From Frankia sp. AiPa1 (lineage in GTDB: Bacteria > Actinomycetota > Actinomycetes > Frankiales > Frankiaceae): a stretch of 64,000 bases of DNA. Made by a program: the position numbers and the translations under genes. How positions within the stretch are numbered: the first letter of the stretch is position 1; the number at the start of each line of letters is the position of its first letter. Below, one piece after another: positions 29,081 to 37,334 of the stretch. The notes under the pieces are model-generated. The model did not search any database, was not told the DNA's origin, and saw only the letters and a program-made list of their open reading frames with translations. Location of the stretch: assembly GCF_023243075.1 (NCBI RefSeq), contig NZ_JALKFZ020000176.1, positions 62,001 to 126,000 of the forward strand, written 5' to 3'.

Positions 29081-30673
29081 ATGGCCATGAACGGTGACCG
29101 CGGCGACCGGCATGGGTCCGGCCGCCCGCCGCGCGACGATCTACGCGACCTGCTGAGCGCCGAGATGAACCGGCACCAGCCAGATTCGGAACGGATCCGC
29201 CAGCGGATCTCGGCCTCGTTGGGCGCAGGCTTTCCCCTCGGGCTGGGCGGCCCCGACTCGTCCCTTCCTGGCAGCACCCGGTCCGGTGGCTCACGGACCG
29301 GTGCTGCGCGGGCTGGTTCGGCATTACCGCATCCGGCATTACCGCATTCGACGCTGCCGGTCAGGAGGTTGTCCGGCCGGGGTCGGCCTGCCGCGGGCGG
29401 GGCTGTCGTGGGCGAGGCCGCCCCGGAGTTCACGCCGTACGTCGACCTGGATCAGGCCACTTCGGCTACTGGAAGTACGCCCGCCGGAAGTACAGCCACC
29501 GGGACGCCGCCCGCGTCGTGCCCGGTCGGTGCGGAGGGACTGGCTCAGTCTGCGGCTTCACCCAGGCTGGGGGGTCTGGACGGGCCGATCAACCTCGGCG
29601 ATCCGGATGACCCGGTCTGGGGAGACGACGGTCGCGGCGCGGGGGACGATCACGCTGGCAATGCTTCACCGGCCGGACGGCAGGCCGGGGACTCGTCGGT
29701 CGCCCCGCTCGGGCCGGCCGATTCGCTGCCGCTGCCCGCTGCGGCGTCCCCACGACCACGCCGCACCAGTGATCATGGTGGGCGTCGACGCCCGCCGGCC
29801 CGGCCCGGCCCCCGCCGGCCGGGCAGCCGGCGTGGCCGGGTACTCGTCGGCGCGGCCGTCGTCGGGGTGAGCGCGGTGATGGCCGTGCTGCTCGCCCTGG
29901 TGATCGGTGTCCCGGGCTCGGAATCGCCGAACCCGCCGGTCACGACAGTGAGCTCCTCACCGCACCCGATCGGAACGCCGTGGGTGACGACCGCGAGCCC
30001 CACGAGCGTTCCCGGCCAGTCCCCGTCCGCGCTGCGGCCGAGTGGCGCCCCGCCGCCGCCGGCCGGCGCCGCGCCGCGCGACGGAACGGGCGATCCGGCG
30101 CAGTACGGTGCGAGCGGCCGGCCCGGGCCGACCGAGGCCGTGGCGGCACCGGTGACGAGGGGTCGCTACACCAGCCAGACCGCGCCCTTCCCGGCCGGCT
30201 CCCAGGTGCAACTGCCGATCGATGCCGCCGACTGGGTGCTCTTCGGTGATGGCCTGAACGGTGTTCGCACCCGGGCCGCGCTGCCCGTGCCGCGCATCAT
30301 CGCGTTCGCATCCGGAGATGCCACGATGGCGTCGTCCTCCGGGTTCAACTGGTTCGGCGGATTCCCGAACCTGTTCGGCAGCAAGGACAACCAGCGCCTG
30401 TCGGTGCGGGGGACGGCCATCCTGAGCACACTCGTGGTGCTGCCGCGCAAGCTGCAGATCTACCTCGGCGCGTCCACCGGCACGGTGCGGATCTCCATCT
30501 CCTCGCTTGCGGACACCCGGACCTTCACCGTCGATCTCCCCTCCCGGCAGGTCGACGGCTCGTCGGATGCCATGATCACGCTGACGCTGCCGGGCGCCAT
30601 TGGCTCGACCGTGGTCACGGTTTCCAGCGTGGACGGCCAACCCTGGACGCTGGCGGCCGCAGTACTGCGGTGA
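29081..30673 (+). CDS. single-pass membrane protein, possible anti-sigma partner
   Basis: A 530-residue protein starting at the base after the sigma-factor stop. Residues 1-50 are a small helical segment (DDLRDLLSAEMNRHQPDSER and RIRQRISASL) resembling the N-terminus of membrane proteins coupled to SigE-type sigma factors. A low-complexity linker follows, then basic residues and one transmembrane helix, VLVGAAVVGVSAVMAVLLAL (about residues 260-282). The outer part (about 350-530) is a beta-rich domain starting near GRYTSQTAPFPAGSQVQLPI. No zinc anti-sigma HxxxCxxC motif is seen. The anti-sigma role is inferred only from gene coupling. Confidence 0.7.
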   Translation: MAMNGDRGDRHGSGRPPRDDLRDLLSAEMNRHQPDSERIRQRISASLGAGFPLGLGGPDSSLPGSTRSGGSRTGAARAGSALPHPALPHSTLPVRRLSGRGRPAAGGAVVGEAAPEFTPYVDLDQATSATGSTPAGSTATGTPPASCPVGAEGLAQSAASPRLGGLDGPINLGDPDDPVWGDDGRGAGDDHAGNASPAGRQAGDSSVAPLGPADSLPLPAAASPRPRRTSDHGGRRRPPARPGPRRPGSRRGRVLVGAAVVGVSAVMAVLLALVIGVPGSESPNPPVTTVSSSPHPIGTPWVTTASPTSVPGQSPSALRPSGAPPPPAGAAPRDGTGDPAQYGASGRPGPTEAVAAPVTRGRYTSQTAPFPAGSQVQLPIDAADWVLFGDGLNGVRTRAALPVPRIIAFASGDATMASSSGFNWFGGFPNLFGSKDNQRLSVRGTAILSTLVVLPRKLQIYLGASTGTVRISISSLADTRTFTVDLPSRQVDGSSDAMITLTLPGAIGSTVVTVSSVDGQPWTLAAAVLR

Positions 30674-31021
30674 TTCGGTCACTCACCGTGATTTCGATAG
30701 ATCATGAAAAATCTCAAAAAAACATGCCTGAAGGCGACAACCCTGCGACCCTCACCAGCCGACTAGAGAGTGAACATCCCAACCGGTCCCCGCGCCAGGT
30801 GGCCCGGCTGGCGTTCCGGCCCGATTCGTCCGACTAACCCCCCCCAGCCGGGCAAGCGGGCCGTCATGCGGTATCTGGGCTGGCCGGTCAGGCCAAGGCC
30901 GGCCAGCCCCCGCCGCCCCGGCGGCACATCGACGACCTTCAGGGGTGAACGGCACCCAGGGGTGGGTGTGCGTCACCACGACGGCGACGCCAGATCGAAG
31001 CCGAGGGGTAGCGTCGTCTCT
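30674..31021. other. intergenic region with AT-rich patch
   Basis: About 350 bases. The stop of the upstream gene is followed by a weak hairpin (CGGTGA, 9-base loop, TCACCG) and then AT-rich sequence with two A runs near 30705-30722, unusual for this genome. It could end transcription leftward or hold a promoter. No gene is supported. Confidence 0.45.
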
Positions 31022-31594
31022 GTGCGCCGGCTGTTGTTTGCACCCTCGTGGATCGCGCGTCATCTCCTCGCGCTGACCCTGGTCGCCGTGTTCATCCGGA
31101 TGGGCATCTGGCAGTTCACCAAGGGCGAGTCTCCCCAGGGCACCATGCAGAACCTCTTCTACGGCATCGAGTGGCCGATCTTCGCCATCTTCGTCCTCTA
31201 CTGGTGGTTCCGGATGATCAAGGAGGCGCTCTCGCCTCCCGACGACAGCGGGCCCCAGTGGGGTGTGGGCGGGCGGATCGCCCCCGAGACGCCGCACTGG
31301 CAGGCCGCCGGCAGCCCCCGGATGCTCACCGCGGGCGGCCAGTCAGGCGCGGCGGCGGCGCTGGTGGACGACGAGGACGAAGAGGTCATCGCCTACAACC
31401 ACTATCTCGCCGCGCTGTACGAGCGCGATGCGCGCCAGGACACCCTGCGGGCGGTCGCGGCGCGCACGTCCCCGAAGCAGCTGGACACCTCGGCGGCTGC
31501 CTCCACCCCAGCACCACCGGTCAGCACCCCTGCGCAGATCAGCGCCCCGTCGCAGGTCGACACCTCACCGCAGATCAACGGAGCCCGCCGATGA
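31022..31594 (+). CDS. conserved two-helix membrane protein of unknown function
   Basis: A 190-residue protein from GTG 31022 (VRRLLFAPSWIARHLL). Two hydrophobic segments are seen: IARHLLALTLVAVFIRMGIW and a second, FYGIEWPIFAIFVLYWWFRM. These frame a short outer loop. The cytoplasmic tail has EEVIAYNHYLAALYERDARQ, a motif I recognise from actinobacterial proteins of this type but cannot name, then a Ser/Pro/Thr-rich end. The frame extends upstream to 30770 but that part is without character. It overlaps the next gene by four bases (ATGA). Confidence 0.75.
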   Translation: MRRLLFAPSWIARHLLALTLVAVFIRMGIWQFTKGESPQGTMQNLFYGIEWPIFAIFVLYWWFRMIKEALSPPDDSGPQWGVGGRIAPETPHWQAAGSPRMLTAGGQSGAAAALVDDEDEEVIAYNHYLAALYERDARQDTLRAVAARTSPKQLDTSAAASTPAPPVSTPAQISAPSQVDTSPQINGARR

Positions 31595-32055
31595 CGGCCA
31601 TCCCCTCGTCCTCTCCCTCGGCCGCAGGGCGCTGCGCCCCGGCCGCGGTCCGTGGCGCCCTGCTTCGCTACCGGGCCATCGCCTACGTGGTAGGCGTGGG
31701 ACTGATCATTCTGGTCTGTATCGGCATGCCGCTGAAGTACGCCGCGGGCAGCACGGCCGTCGTGGCCATCGTGGGGCCGGTGCATGGCGTGCTCTACATC
31801 GTCTACCTGGCCGCCACCTACGATCTGGCCACCCGGTGCCGGATCCCGCTCGTACGTGCCGTGCTGGTCATGCTCGCCGGAACGATTCCGTTCCTGTCGT
31901 TCGTCGCCGAGCGCAAGGTCACCGGGATGGTCCGCCGACAGTACCTCGCCGACGCGGCGAAGCCGGCCACGCCCGGCCGCCCTGGCCCGGGCTCCGGCGC
32001 GGCGGGCGGCGTGGGCGTGGGTGCGGGCGGGGCGGCCGAAGCCACCACTCGCTGA
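31591..32055 (+). CDS. DUF3817-family membrane protein
   Basis: A 154-residue integral membrane protein. Three helices are visible: YVVGVGLIILVCIGMPLKY, VAIVGPVHGVLYIVYLAATY and RAVLVMLAGTIPFLSFVAER. The central VHGVLYIVYL and the final PFLSFVAERKV are typical of DUF3817. The function is unknown. It shares an ATGA overlap with the preceding membrane protein, a pairing seen in other Actinobacteria. The tail is Gly/Ala-rich. Confidence 0.8.
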   Translation: MTAIPSSSPSAAGRCAPAAVRGALLRYRAIAYVVGVGLIILVCIGMPLKYAAGSTAVVAIVGPVHGVLYIVYLAATYDLATRCRIPLVRAVLVMLAGTIPFLSFVAERKVTGMVRRQYLADAAKPATPGRPGPGSGAAGGVGVGAGGAAEATTR

Positions 32056-32076
32056 TCCACCACCTCAGCGCTGGTC

Positions 32077-32173
32077 GGCCCACAGCCACCTGCCGGCCCA
32101 CAGCACCTGCCGGGCCACAGCACCTCTCGGGCCACAGCACCTCCGGGCCTACAGCACCTACCGGCCCACAGCC
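32077..32173. repeat. degenerate 16-18 bp tandem repeat, about five copies
   Basis: Repeats of GGGCCACAGCACCTCC and variants (GGCCCACAGCACCTGCC, GGGCCTACAGCACCTACC) run from 32077 through the stop codon of the leftward gene at 32158. It fills the short gap between converging genes. Confidence 0.85.
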
Positions 32174-32745
32174 AGCGGGCTCGGGCCGGGGGTGGGCGGG
32201 CGCACGGCCGTCAGACCGGGCCGGCGCACCGGCACCGCGACGGTGAGGACCTCCCCGCGACCGAGCCAGCGCGGCCGGCCCGCGCTGGCGCTGGGCCGCA
32301 CCGCCGCCCGGACCTGATCCAACTCGGTACCGAAGGCGAACACCCGACCATCCGTCCAGATGATCATCTCGGTGCGAGCTCCCGCCGGACGGGTGAGGGC
32401 CAGACGTGACCGGGACGGTTCCCACGCGACCGTCACCGTCCGCGTGCCCGCGGCGATCAGCGCCGGCCGGCGGCCTCGCTGGGCGGCCGGCTCACGCGGC
32501 CCCGACCGGTGCGGGCCCGATGCGCGCGGCGCACGATCGGTGATCAGCACCAGCCCCGCGTCGTCCACGGCGCCCGGCGGTGTGGGGTCGGCATCCGGGT
32601 CGGCAGCGGTGACCGCGCCAAAGACGCCGTCGAGATGAACTCCACGCGCGGCCGGCAGCCCCCGGGCCGAGCAGGCCAGCATCGCGGTCAGTACCGCCCG
32701 CCGCACGTTCACGCCGTCCAGCCGGACCAGCCCGCAGACTGTCAT
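32158..32745 (-). CDS. hypothetical protein
   Basis: A 195-residue protein whose start is well supported: GGACGGAGGGATCG lies just before ATG 32745. Visible features are MTVCGLVRLDGVNVRRAVLT, an acidic DADPDADPT-like stretch, and a C-terminal half with LALTRPAGARTEMIIWTDGR and FAFGTELDQVRAAV, which looks like a beta-rich folded domain. No known family is recognised. The 3' end lies in the tandem repeat array. Confidence 0.65.
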   Translation of the reverse strand: MTVCGLVRLDGVNVRRAVLTAMLACSARGLPAARGVHLDGVFGAVTAADPDADPTPPGAVDDAGLVLITDRAPRASGPHRSGPREPAAQRGRRPALIAAGTRTVTVAWEPSRSRLALTRPAGARTEMIIWTDGRVFAFGTELDQVRAAVRPSASAGRPRWLGRGEVLTVAVPVRRPGLTAVRPPTPGPSPLAVGR

Positions 32746-33088
32746 CGATCCCTCCGTCCGCTGTGCCCGGCCGTGGCACCGGCACGCCCCGGCCCGCACT
32801 CGGCCGAACGCGCCGGGGATCGACGGTCACGGGTCCTCCCGCGCCGGAACGTAACAGCTTCACCACCGGATCGACCATCCGTGCCTCGACGCGACCGTCC
32901 GCCGGCCGCACGGTTGGCGATGCGGACCGCGACCGTCACCGACCGCGGTCGTCGATAGTCAGGACGATCTCGCGCAGAACGGCGTCAGGCCGCGACGGCG
33001 ACGGGCAGGTCCCGGGGCATCGGCCCGCGCGAAGAACCGCCTTCCCCCGCGCGTTCGGTCCGACGGGACACGCCACGCGGGGCGGCTG
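32746..33088. other. intergenic region
   Basis: About 340 bases with no supported gene on either strand and no clear hairpin. Open frames here are short and Arg/Pro-rich, typical of non-coding GC-rich DNA. Confidence 0.45.
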
Positions 33089-33379
33089 TCAGCCGACGGC
33101 CACCTGGGCGGATGTGTCCGCCGACCGGACCCGCCGGGCCGCGATGACCGGGTGCGCCGGGCAGTCGACAAGATGATCATCAAAGCCGACCACAGTCGGC
33201 CAGGACTGATGGCATGAACCGCAGTGGGTGGTGGCCGCGTCTGTCCACCGCGCGTCACAACCGGCACAGCTCGCCGTGACCGGTCCACGCGGACCGACCT
33301 CGGGCTGCCGGCGGCGCGGCACCTGGATCGGCAACGCCGGCTGCCGACTGGCCGCATTCGCATCAGAGTGAAGGGTCAC
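33089..33379 (-). CDS. small zinc-motif protein, FDXHR-like
   Basis: A candidate 96-residue protein from GTG 33379; the frame also stays open upstream to 33496. It contains CAGCDARW, then THCGSCHQSWPTVVGFDDHL and a further CPAHP. This C-x2-C ... H-C-x2-C-H ... F-D-x-H pattern matches small actinobacterial proteins annotated as FDXHR family putative zinc-binding proteins, often found on plasmids and integrative elements. The start is uncertain, with no good ribosome binding site. It lies divergent from an XRE regulator. No partner gene indicates a function. Confidence 0.5.
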   Translation of the reverse strand: MTLHSDANAASRQPALPIQVPRRRQPEVGPRGPVTASCAGCDARWTDAATTHCGSCHQSWPTVVGFDDHLVDCPAHPVIAARRVRSADTSAQVAVG

Positions 33380-33724
33380 GGAAATCGCGCGAGGGCGCCG
33401 GGTCGAGGCAACGGCGGCCGGGATCGCGCGCGGGGATGACGACCGGCGGGGAGGCACCCGGTCATCCTGTCGCAGACCAGCACAAGCGTCACGCAACCGG
33501 GTGTCGAGTCTTCGGGGTGTTTATCCAGCAAGGAGATGTCGGGGGGCACCATCCCCGGGCCAATCCCCCCACTCCGGGCATCTTGCGCAACCTTTCCAGT
33601 TGACGTCGCGGGGCACCCACGGCAGGCGTCGCAGGACACAACACACACAATTCCGGAACATGATGACACCCAGAACCGAACGCGAGAACGACCAGCGCCG
33701 GTCTGACTGGCTACGGTCGCCTCT
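33380..33724. other. divergent intergenic region upstream of the XRE regulator
   Basis: About 345 bases. It includes an A/C-rich stretch near 33635-33670 (GGACACAACACACACAATTC) and the imperfect inverted sequence GGGGCACC-ATCCCCGGG near 33542-33560. Promoters of the flanking genes probably lie here; none can be assigned. Confidence 0.4.
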
Positions 33725-34618
33725 ATGACGAACACCGTCGGCGACGACCGGCCGGGCGCCGCACCGCGTGGGGGCACCTCTGCGGGGGTGGGCGCACTGC
33801 TGCGGCGATGGCGTCAACAGCGCCGGCTTAGTCAGCTTGAACTAGCACTTCGGGCGGACAGCTCGGCGCGTCACATCAGCTTCGTCGAGACAGGCAAGGC
33901 ACTGCCCAGCAAGGCGATGGTGCTGCGACTGGCCGATCACCTGGAGGTGCCGGTGCGTGAGCGCAATACGCTCTTGCTCGCCGCGGGCTACGCTCCGGTG
34001 TTTCCGGAAACACCCCTGCATGATCCGGCGATGGCCGCCGTACGTGGGGGCCTGGTCGACCTGCTCGCCGCGTGCGAGCCCCACCCGGCGCTCGTCCTGC
34101 ACGGGCCGTTCGACATCGCGATGACCAATCGCGCCGCCCGTGATCTGCTCGCCGGCGTGACCGAGGAACTGCTGCGCCCGCCCGTGAACTTGATGCGCCT
34201 GGCCCTGCATCCCCGGGGGCTCGCACCGCGGATCGTGAACCTGGCGCAGTGGCGCGAACATCTGCTGGGGACGATGCGTCGAGCCATGATCTCACCGGCT
34301 CCGTCCCCGTTGCACGCCCTGTATGACGAGGTGTCCGCCTATCCGCTCCCCGACCAGTCACCAGAGCTGCCCGAGGATCCTCACTCGCGCGACGGCGCAG
34401 GGCCGGCCCGGCCGGCCGACGCAGGCGTTCCCCTGGCCCTGCCCCTGCGCATCCGCGTCGCCGACCAGGTGCTCACGTTCGTCTCGGCGATGACGACGTT
34501 CAACAACCCGACGGACGTGACCGTCTCGGAGCTGGCGATCGAGCTCTTCCTGCCCGCGGATGCGGCCACCGCGGGAGCCCTCGCCGACGCCGCCGCCCGC
34601 CGGGACAACGCAGGCTGA
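33725..34618 (+). CDS. XRE-family regulator with MmyB-like ligand-binding domain
   Basis: A 297-residue transcription factor. Residues 25-80 form an XRE helix-turn-helix (LRRWRQQRRLSQLELALRAD, then ISFVETGKALPSKAM). The rest, beginning DPAMAAVRGGLVDLLAACEP, matches the MmyB-like ligand-binding domain (MLTR_LBD), a PAS-like fold that binds fatty acids in some homologues. Such genes often regulate a neighbouring oxidoreductase, but none is adjacent here. The ATG is at 33725. Confidence 0.88.
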   Translation: MTNTVGDDRPGAAPRGGTSAGVGALLRRWRQQRRLSQLELALRADSSARHISFVETGKALPSKAMVLRLADHLEVPVRERNTLLLAAGYAPVFPETPLHDPAMAAVRGGLVDLLAACEPHPALVLHGPFDIAMTNRAARDLLAGVTEELLRPPVNLMRLALHPRGLAPRIVNLAQWREHLLGTMRRAMISPAPSPLHALYDEVSAYPLPDQSPELPEDPHSRDGAGPARPADAGVPLALPLRIRVADQVLTFVSAMTTFNNPTDVTVSELAIELFLPADAATAGALADAAARRDNAG

Positions 34619-34852
34619 CCGCTCGGCCCTCGCCGACTGCGCCACGGCGAACAGTCCGCCGAGCAACCCGCCGGCGTCGACGGGAGGCTCGCCGACGATG
34701 CTCGGCACAGCACGATCGTTAGGCACGCCGTGGGCAGGGAGAGGCCGGGAACGGTCAGGGCCAGTCAGGGCCAGCGGGGGTGATACCCCGCCAAGAGGCC
34801 CGCACTGGCAGCCTCTTGACCTGCGGCTTCGGGGCACGCGGCCTCGGTGGAG

Positions 34853-34941
34853 CGGAGGGCGTGGGATTCGAACCCACGATGAGGATCACTCCCCATAACG
34901 GTTTTCAAGACCGTCGCCATCGGCCACTAGGCGAGCCCTCC
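34853..34941 (-). tRNA. tRNA-Ser (anticodon TGA)
   Basis: Read leftward: the acceptor GGAGGGC (34941-34935) pairs with GCCCTCC (34860-34854), and the discriminator is G. The anticodon stem CGGT/ACCG flanks CTTGAAA with anticodon TGA. The long variable arm (TTATGGGGAGTGATCCTCA region) and the T arm CGTGGG-TTCGAAT-CCCACG are typical of class II tRNA-Ser. CCA is not encoded. Confidence 0.95.
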
Positions 34942-35288
34942 TGACCTGCGGTTTCAGCCCGGTTGACCCCGATCGTCCGTAGGGCCGTTCCGTGCCTGTT
35001 CCGCGTGACCGTCCGCGCCGTCGCCGGCCGTGTGGTCATGGTCGAGTATCGCAGCTTCGGCGCCGGGTGTGCCGAGGGCCTGTTCGATCGAGCCGCCCGC
35101 CGCGGGACGTCGTCATCCGTCCGGCCGCGGACGTTGGTGGTCAGCTCGATCGTGAGGGTTGTGAGCGTTCAACTTCTGGACGATCATCGACAGGCAGGCC
35201 GGACGTCTCGTCGAAGGCGACACGACTGTCTGTGGCCAGCCAGCAAAACTCAACCCGTATCCAGACGGAGCCGCGGAGAACGGAACCG
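34942..35288. other. intergenic region after tRNA-Ser
   Basis: About 350 bases without a supported gene. I looked for an attachment-site repeat of the tRNA 3' end and an integrase and saw neither. The sequence around 35130-35260 is somewhat lower in GC than the surroundings. Confidence 0.4.
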
Positions 35289-35621
35289 CTATGCCTGCTC
35301 ACGCGGCTCAGGAGTAACGGTTGACCCGACCGACACCGAACGCATCGTGCCGCGCCGGCGGTACAGCCACGTCCCCAAAGCAGTCAACAGTGCAACCGTG
35401 CCGCTCCCGGCACCCCACCAAAAGAATCCCCAGACGATCGATGCCCAGAGGGTGAACGCCAACGCATAGGCGGCCTGCACGACAGCGACTGCCACGGTGC
35501 CCGCAGACTCGCCGTGCCGGCGGCGCACAAACGTCACCAGCGGCCCTTGCCCGAGCATGTTCGTGGACTGGAGCACGAGCAGAAAGATCCAATCAGCCTG
35601 CCCAACCTGGCTGTCCACCAC
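35289..35621 (-). CDS. small hypothetical membrane protein
   Basis: A candidate 110-residue protein. Two hydrophobic segments are visible: VAVVQAAYALAFTLWASIVW and GAGSGTVALLTALGTWLY, followed by basic RRRG, consistent with a two-pass protein whose C-terminus is inside. A segment near the start, WIFLLVLQSTNMLGQGP, is also hydrophobic. A GTG at 35621 is assumed; a TTG at 35636 is possible. No family is recognised. Confidence 0.45.
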   Translation of the reverse strand: MVDSQVGQADWIFLLVLQSTNMLGQGPLVTFVRRRHGESAGTVAVAVVQAAYALAFTLWASIVWGFFWWGAGSGTVALLTALGTWLYRRRGTMRSVSVGSTVTPEPREQA

Positions 35622-35790
35622 CGAATCATCGCACAATGCCGATCAACCCGCAGCAGGCGCGGCAACCCCTACAGATGACCTGACTCCGCCAGCAGACGGC
35701 GGCAGCGACGGACATCCGCCACGGAAACGGCGGTGTTGCCGGAACCCCTTCGGCGGTGTTGGCGCGACGCGGTAGGGGCATCTTCTCCAG

Positions 35791-36390
35791 GTGAGCAGAT
35801 ACGCGCCCACCAGCACCGATGACCACGCGGACAGCCCGCGCGCCCATCCGGATGATGCCGGGCTCGACGGTTTGGCGACCGAACCGACGGCGGGCAGGCG
35901 GACGCCGGATGGACAGGCGCCGGATGGACAGGCGCCGGATGGACAGGCGCGCGGGTACCCGCCCTCAGGCTGCGGCTCGCACCACCGCACCCGGGAGGCC
36001 CTGGACGACGACACGGCCGAAGCGGTCGGTCGGCTCAGCGAGGCGCTGGAGTGGGTCGAACGGGCCCGGGGTGCGCTGTACGAGTTCCATCAGCTTTCCG
36101 GGCACGCCGACCTGGTCCTCGGCGACGCCGTCGACCAGCTGACGAACTCCGGCCATCGCCGGAGCGCGGACCTGCTCCGCGAACGGCTGCTCGGCCGAAA
36201 CGTCCTGGACGGCCGCTGGACGTTCCAGATCGTCGAGGAGTACGACGATCTCTACTACCGGCCGTTCGTCGAGGTCGACGAGGAGGTCCGGCGCCGGCTG
36301 ACCGGCGGCCAACGGCACGTCCACGAGGCGCGGATGAAGGCCCGCGAGCGAACCCGCGCCGGCCGCGACCCGTGGGGCCCAGGCCCCTGA
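35791..36390 (+). CDS. conserved hypothetical protein
   Basis: A 199-residue soluble protein from GTG 35791. The first 65 residues are low complexity and contain three PDGQA repeats. The rest is a folded, helix-rich domain: AVGRLSEALEWVERARGALY, EFHQLSGHADLVLGDAVDQL, HRRSADLLRERLLGRNVLDG and RWTFQIVEEYDDLYYRPF. The aromatic, acidic DDLYYRPF end looks conserved in actinobacterial proteins, but I cannot name the family. It ends opposite the ABC exporter genes. Confidence 0.7.
   Translation: MSRYAPTSTDDHADSPRAHPDDAGLDGLATEPTAGRRTPDGQAPDGQAPDGQARGYPPSGCGSHHRTREALDDDTAEAVGRLSEALEWVERARGALYEFHQLSGHADLVLGDAVDQLTNSGHRRSADLLRERLLGRNVLDGRWTFQIVEEYDDLYYRPFVEVDEEVRRRLTGGQRHVHEARMKARERTRAGRDPWGPGP
35904..35948 (+). 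repeat. 15-bp tandem repeat, three exact copies
   Basis: Three exact copies of GCCGGATGGACAGGC encode the PDGQA repeats inside the hypothetical gene. The reading frame is preserved. Confidence 0.95.
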
Positions 36391-36413
36391 CCAGAAGCGT
36401 CGTGATCCAATCC

Positions 36414-36466
36414 TGCCGAAGGTTAGTGAAGCATTTTGGCCCTCAATCCGCACCAAACCTTCGGCA
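36414..36466. terminator. inverted repeat between convergent genes
   Basis: TGCCGAAGGTT (36414-36424) and AACCTTCGGCA (36456-36466) are exact reverse complements around a 31-base interval. It lies between two converging genes. The long loop makes a plain terminator less certain. Confidence 0.45.
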
Positions 36467-36572
36467 CCGCTGCGTAGCCAGTCCGATGCAACTCCGTGTC
36501 AGCGAAACGGGCATACGATCCTCAAGATCGCCACTTGTGGTGACGATCTTTGCCGCACCGGGGTGGCCCGGC

Positions 36573-37334
36573 CTATGCGTCGCGTCGCTTGGCGAAGATG
36601 ATGCCGATCACGAACAGGCCGACGCAGACCGCGGCGAAGTAGACCAGCGAACCCCAGGGACCCAGCGGCATCCCATCGATCACCGGCGGGCCGTCCGAGT
36701 GGTGTGGGTGCCCGGCGACGACGAAATTGTCACCGACGGTGAACGGAAGCCAGTGCTGGATGTGGTCGCCGATCCGCGGGATCGCCGGCAGCAGGTTCTC
36801 GAGCAGGAACAGATAGACGAGCTCGATCACGATCGCGCCAGCCGACTGCCGGACGATCAGGCCGACAGCCATCGCGAACACCGAGGCCAACAGGTACACC
36901 AGGCCGACACCGAACACATTGCGGTATTCCTGGGCCGAATGGAGCGCCAGCGGGGCGTCCGGCTGGATCAGCCGGGCGATGCCCCAGGAGCCGACGGCGG
37001 TGATCTCGCCTACGATCCCGGCCAGCCCCGCTACGACGATGCCCTTGGCCACCAGTGCCGGTGTGCGCCGGGGTTCGGCGAGGAACGTCGTGCGGATCGT
37101 GCTGAACCGGTATTCCGTGGTGACGGCGAGGGTCGACATCACCATCATCACGACGAGCCCGAAGTTGTAGGCGAACTGCGTGACGTCCGGGGTGAAGTCG
37201 GGCAGGTCCTTCGTCTTGGTAGTGGCGGCGAAGATAGAGGTCAGCCCCACCGTCAGCGCCGTCGCGAGGATCATGCACCACCACGGTGAGCGGGTGGAGA
37301 ACAGCTTGATCCGTTCCACGGTGAGCAGCGTCAT
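36573..37334 (-). CDS. ABC-2 type transporter permease
   Basis: A 253-residue membrane component of an ABC exporter. About six helices are seen, including WWCMILATALTVGLTSIFAA, GLVYLLASVFAMAVGLIV and VYFAAVCVGLFVIGIIFAKR. The motif VTTEYRFSTIRTTFLAEPRR is typical of ABC-2 permeases. The ATG at 37334 overlaps the ATPase stop by four bases; a much longer frame in this phase is only a shadow over the ATPase gene. The substrate is unknown. Confidence 0.9.
   Translation of the reverse strand: MTLLTVERIKLFSTRSPWWCMILATALTVGLTSIFAATTKTKDLPDFTPDVTQFAYNFGLVVMMVMSTLAVTTEYRFSTIRTTFLAEPRRTPALVAKGIVVAGLAGIVGEITAVGSWGIARLIQPDAPLALHSAQEYRNVFGVGLVYLLASVFAMAVGLIVRQSAGAIVIELVYLFLLENLLPAIPRIGDHIQHWLPFTVGDNFVVAGHPHHSDGPPVIDGMPLGPWGSLVYFAAVCVGLFVIGIIFAKRRDA

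Noticed and set aside
32077-32173. CRISPR-like array
   Set aside because: The units are contiguous tandem repeats with no spacers, and there are no cas genes in the window.
34963-35469. 168-codon plus-strand frame after tRNA-Ser
   Set aside because: Arg/Ser/Val-rich, no domain or ribosome binding site, and overlaps a more plausible membrane-protein frame.
34800-36600. Integrated element at tRNA-Ser
   Set aside because: No integrase, no repeated tRNA 3' end and no conjugation genes were found.
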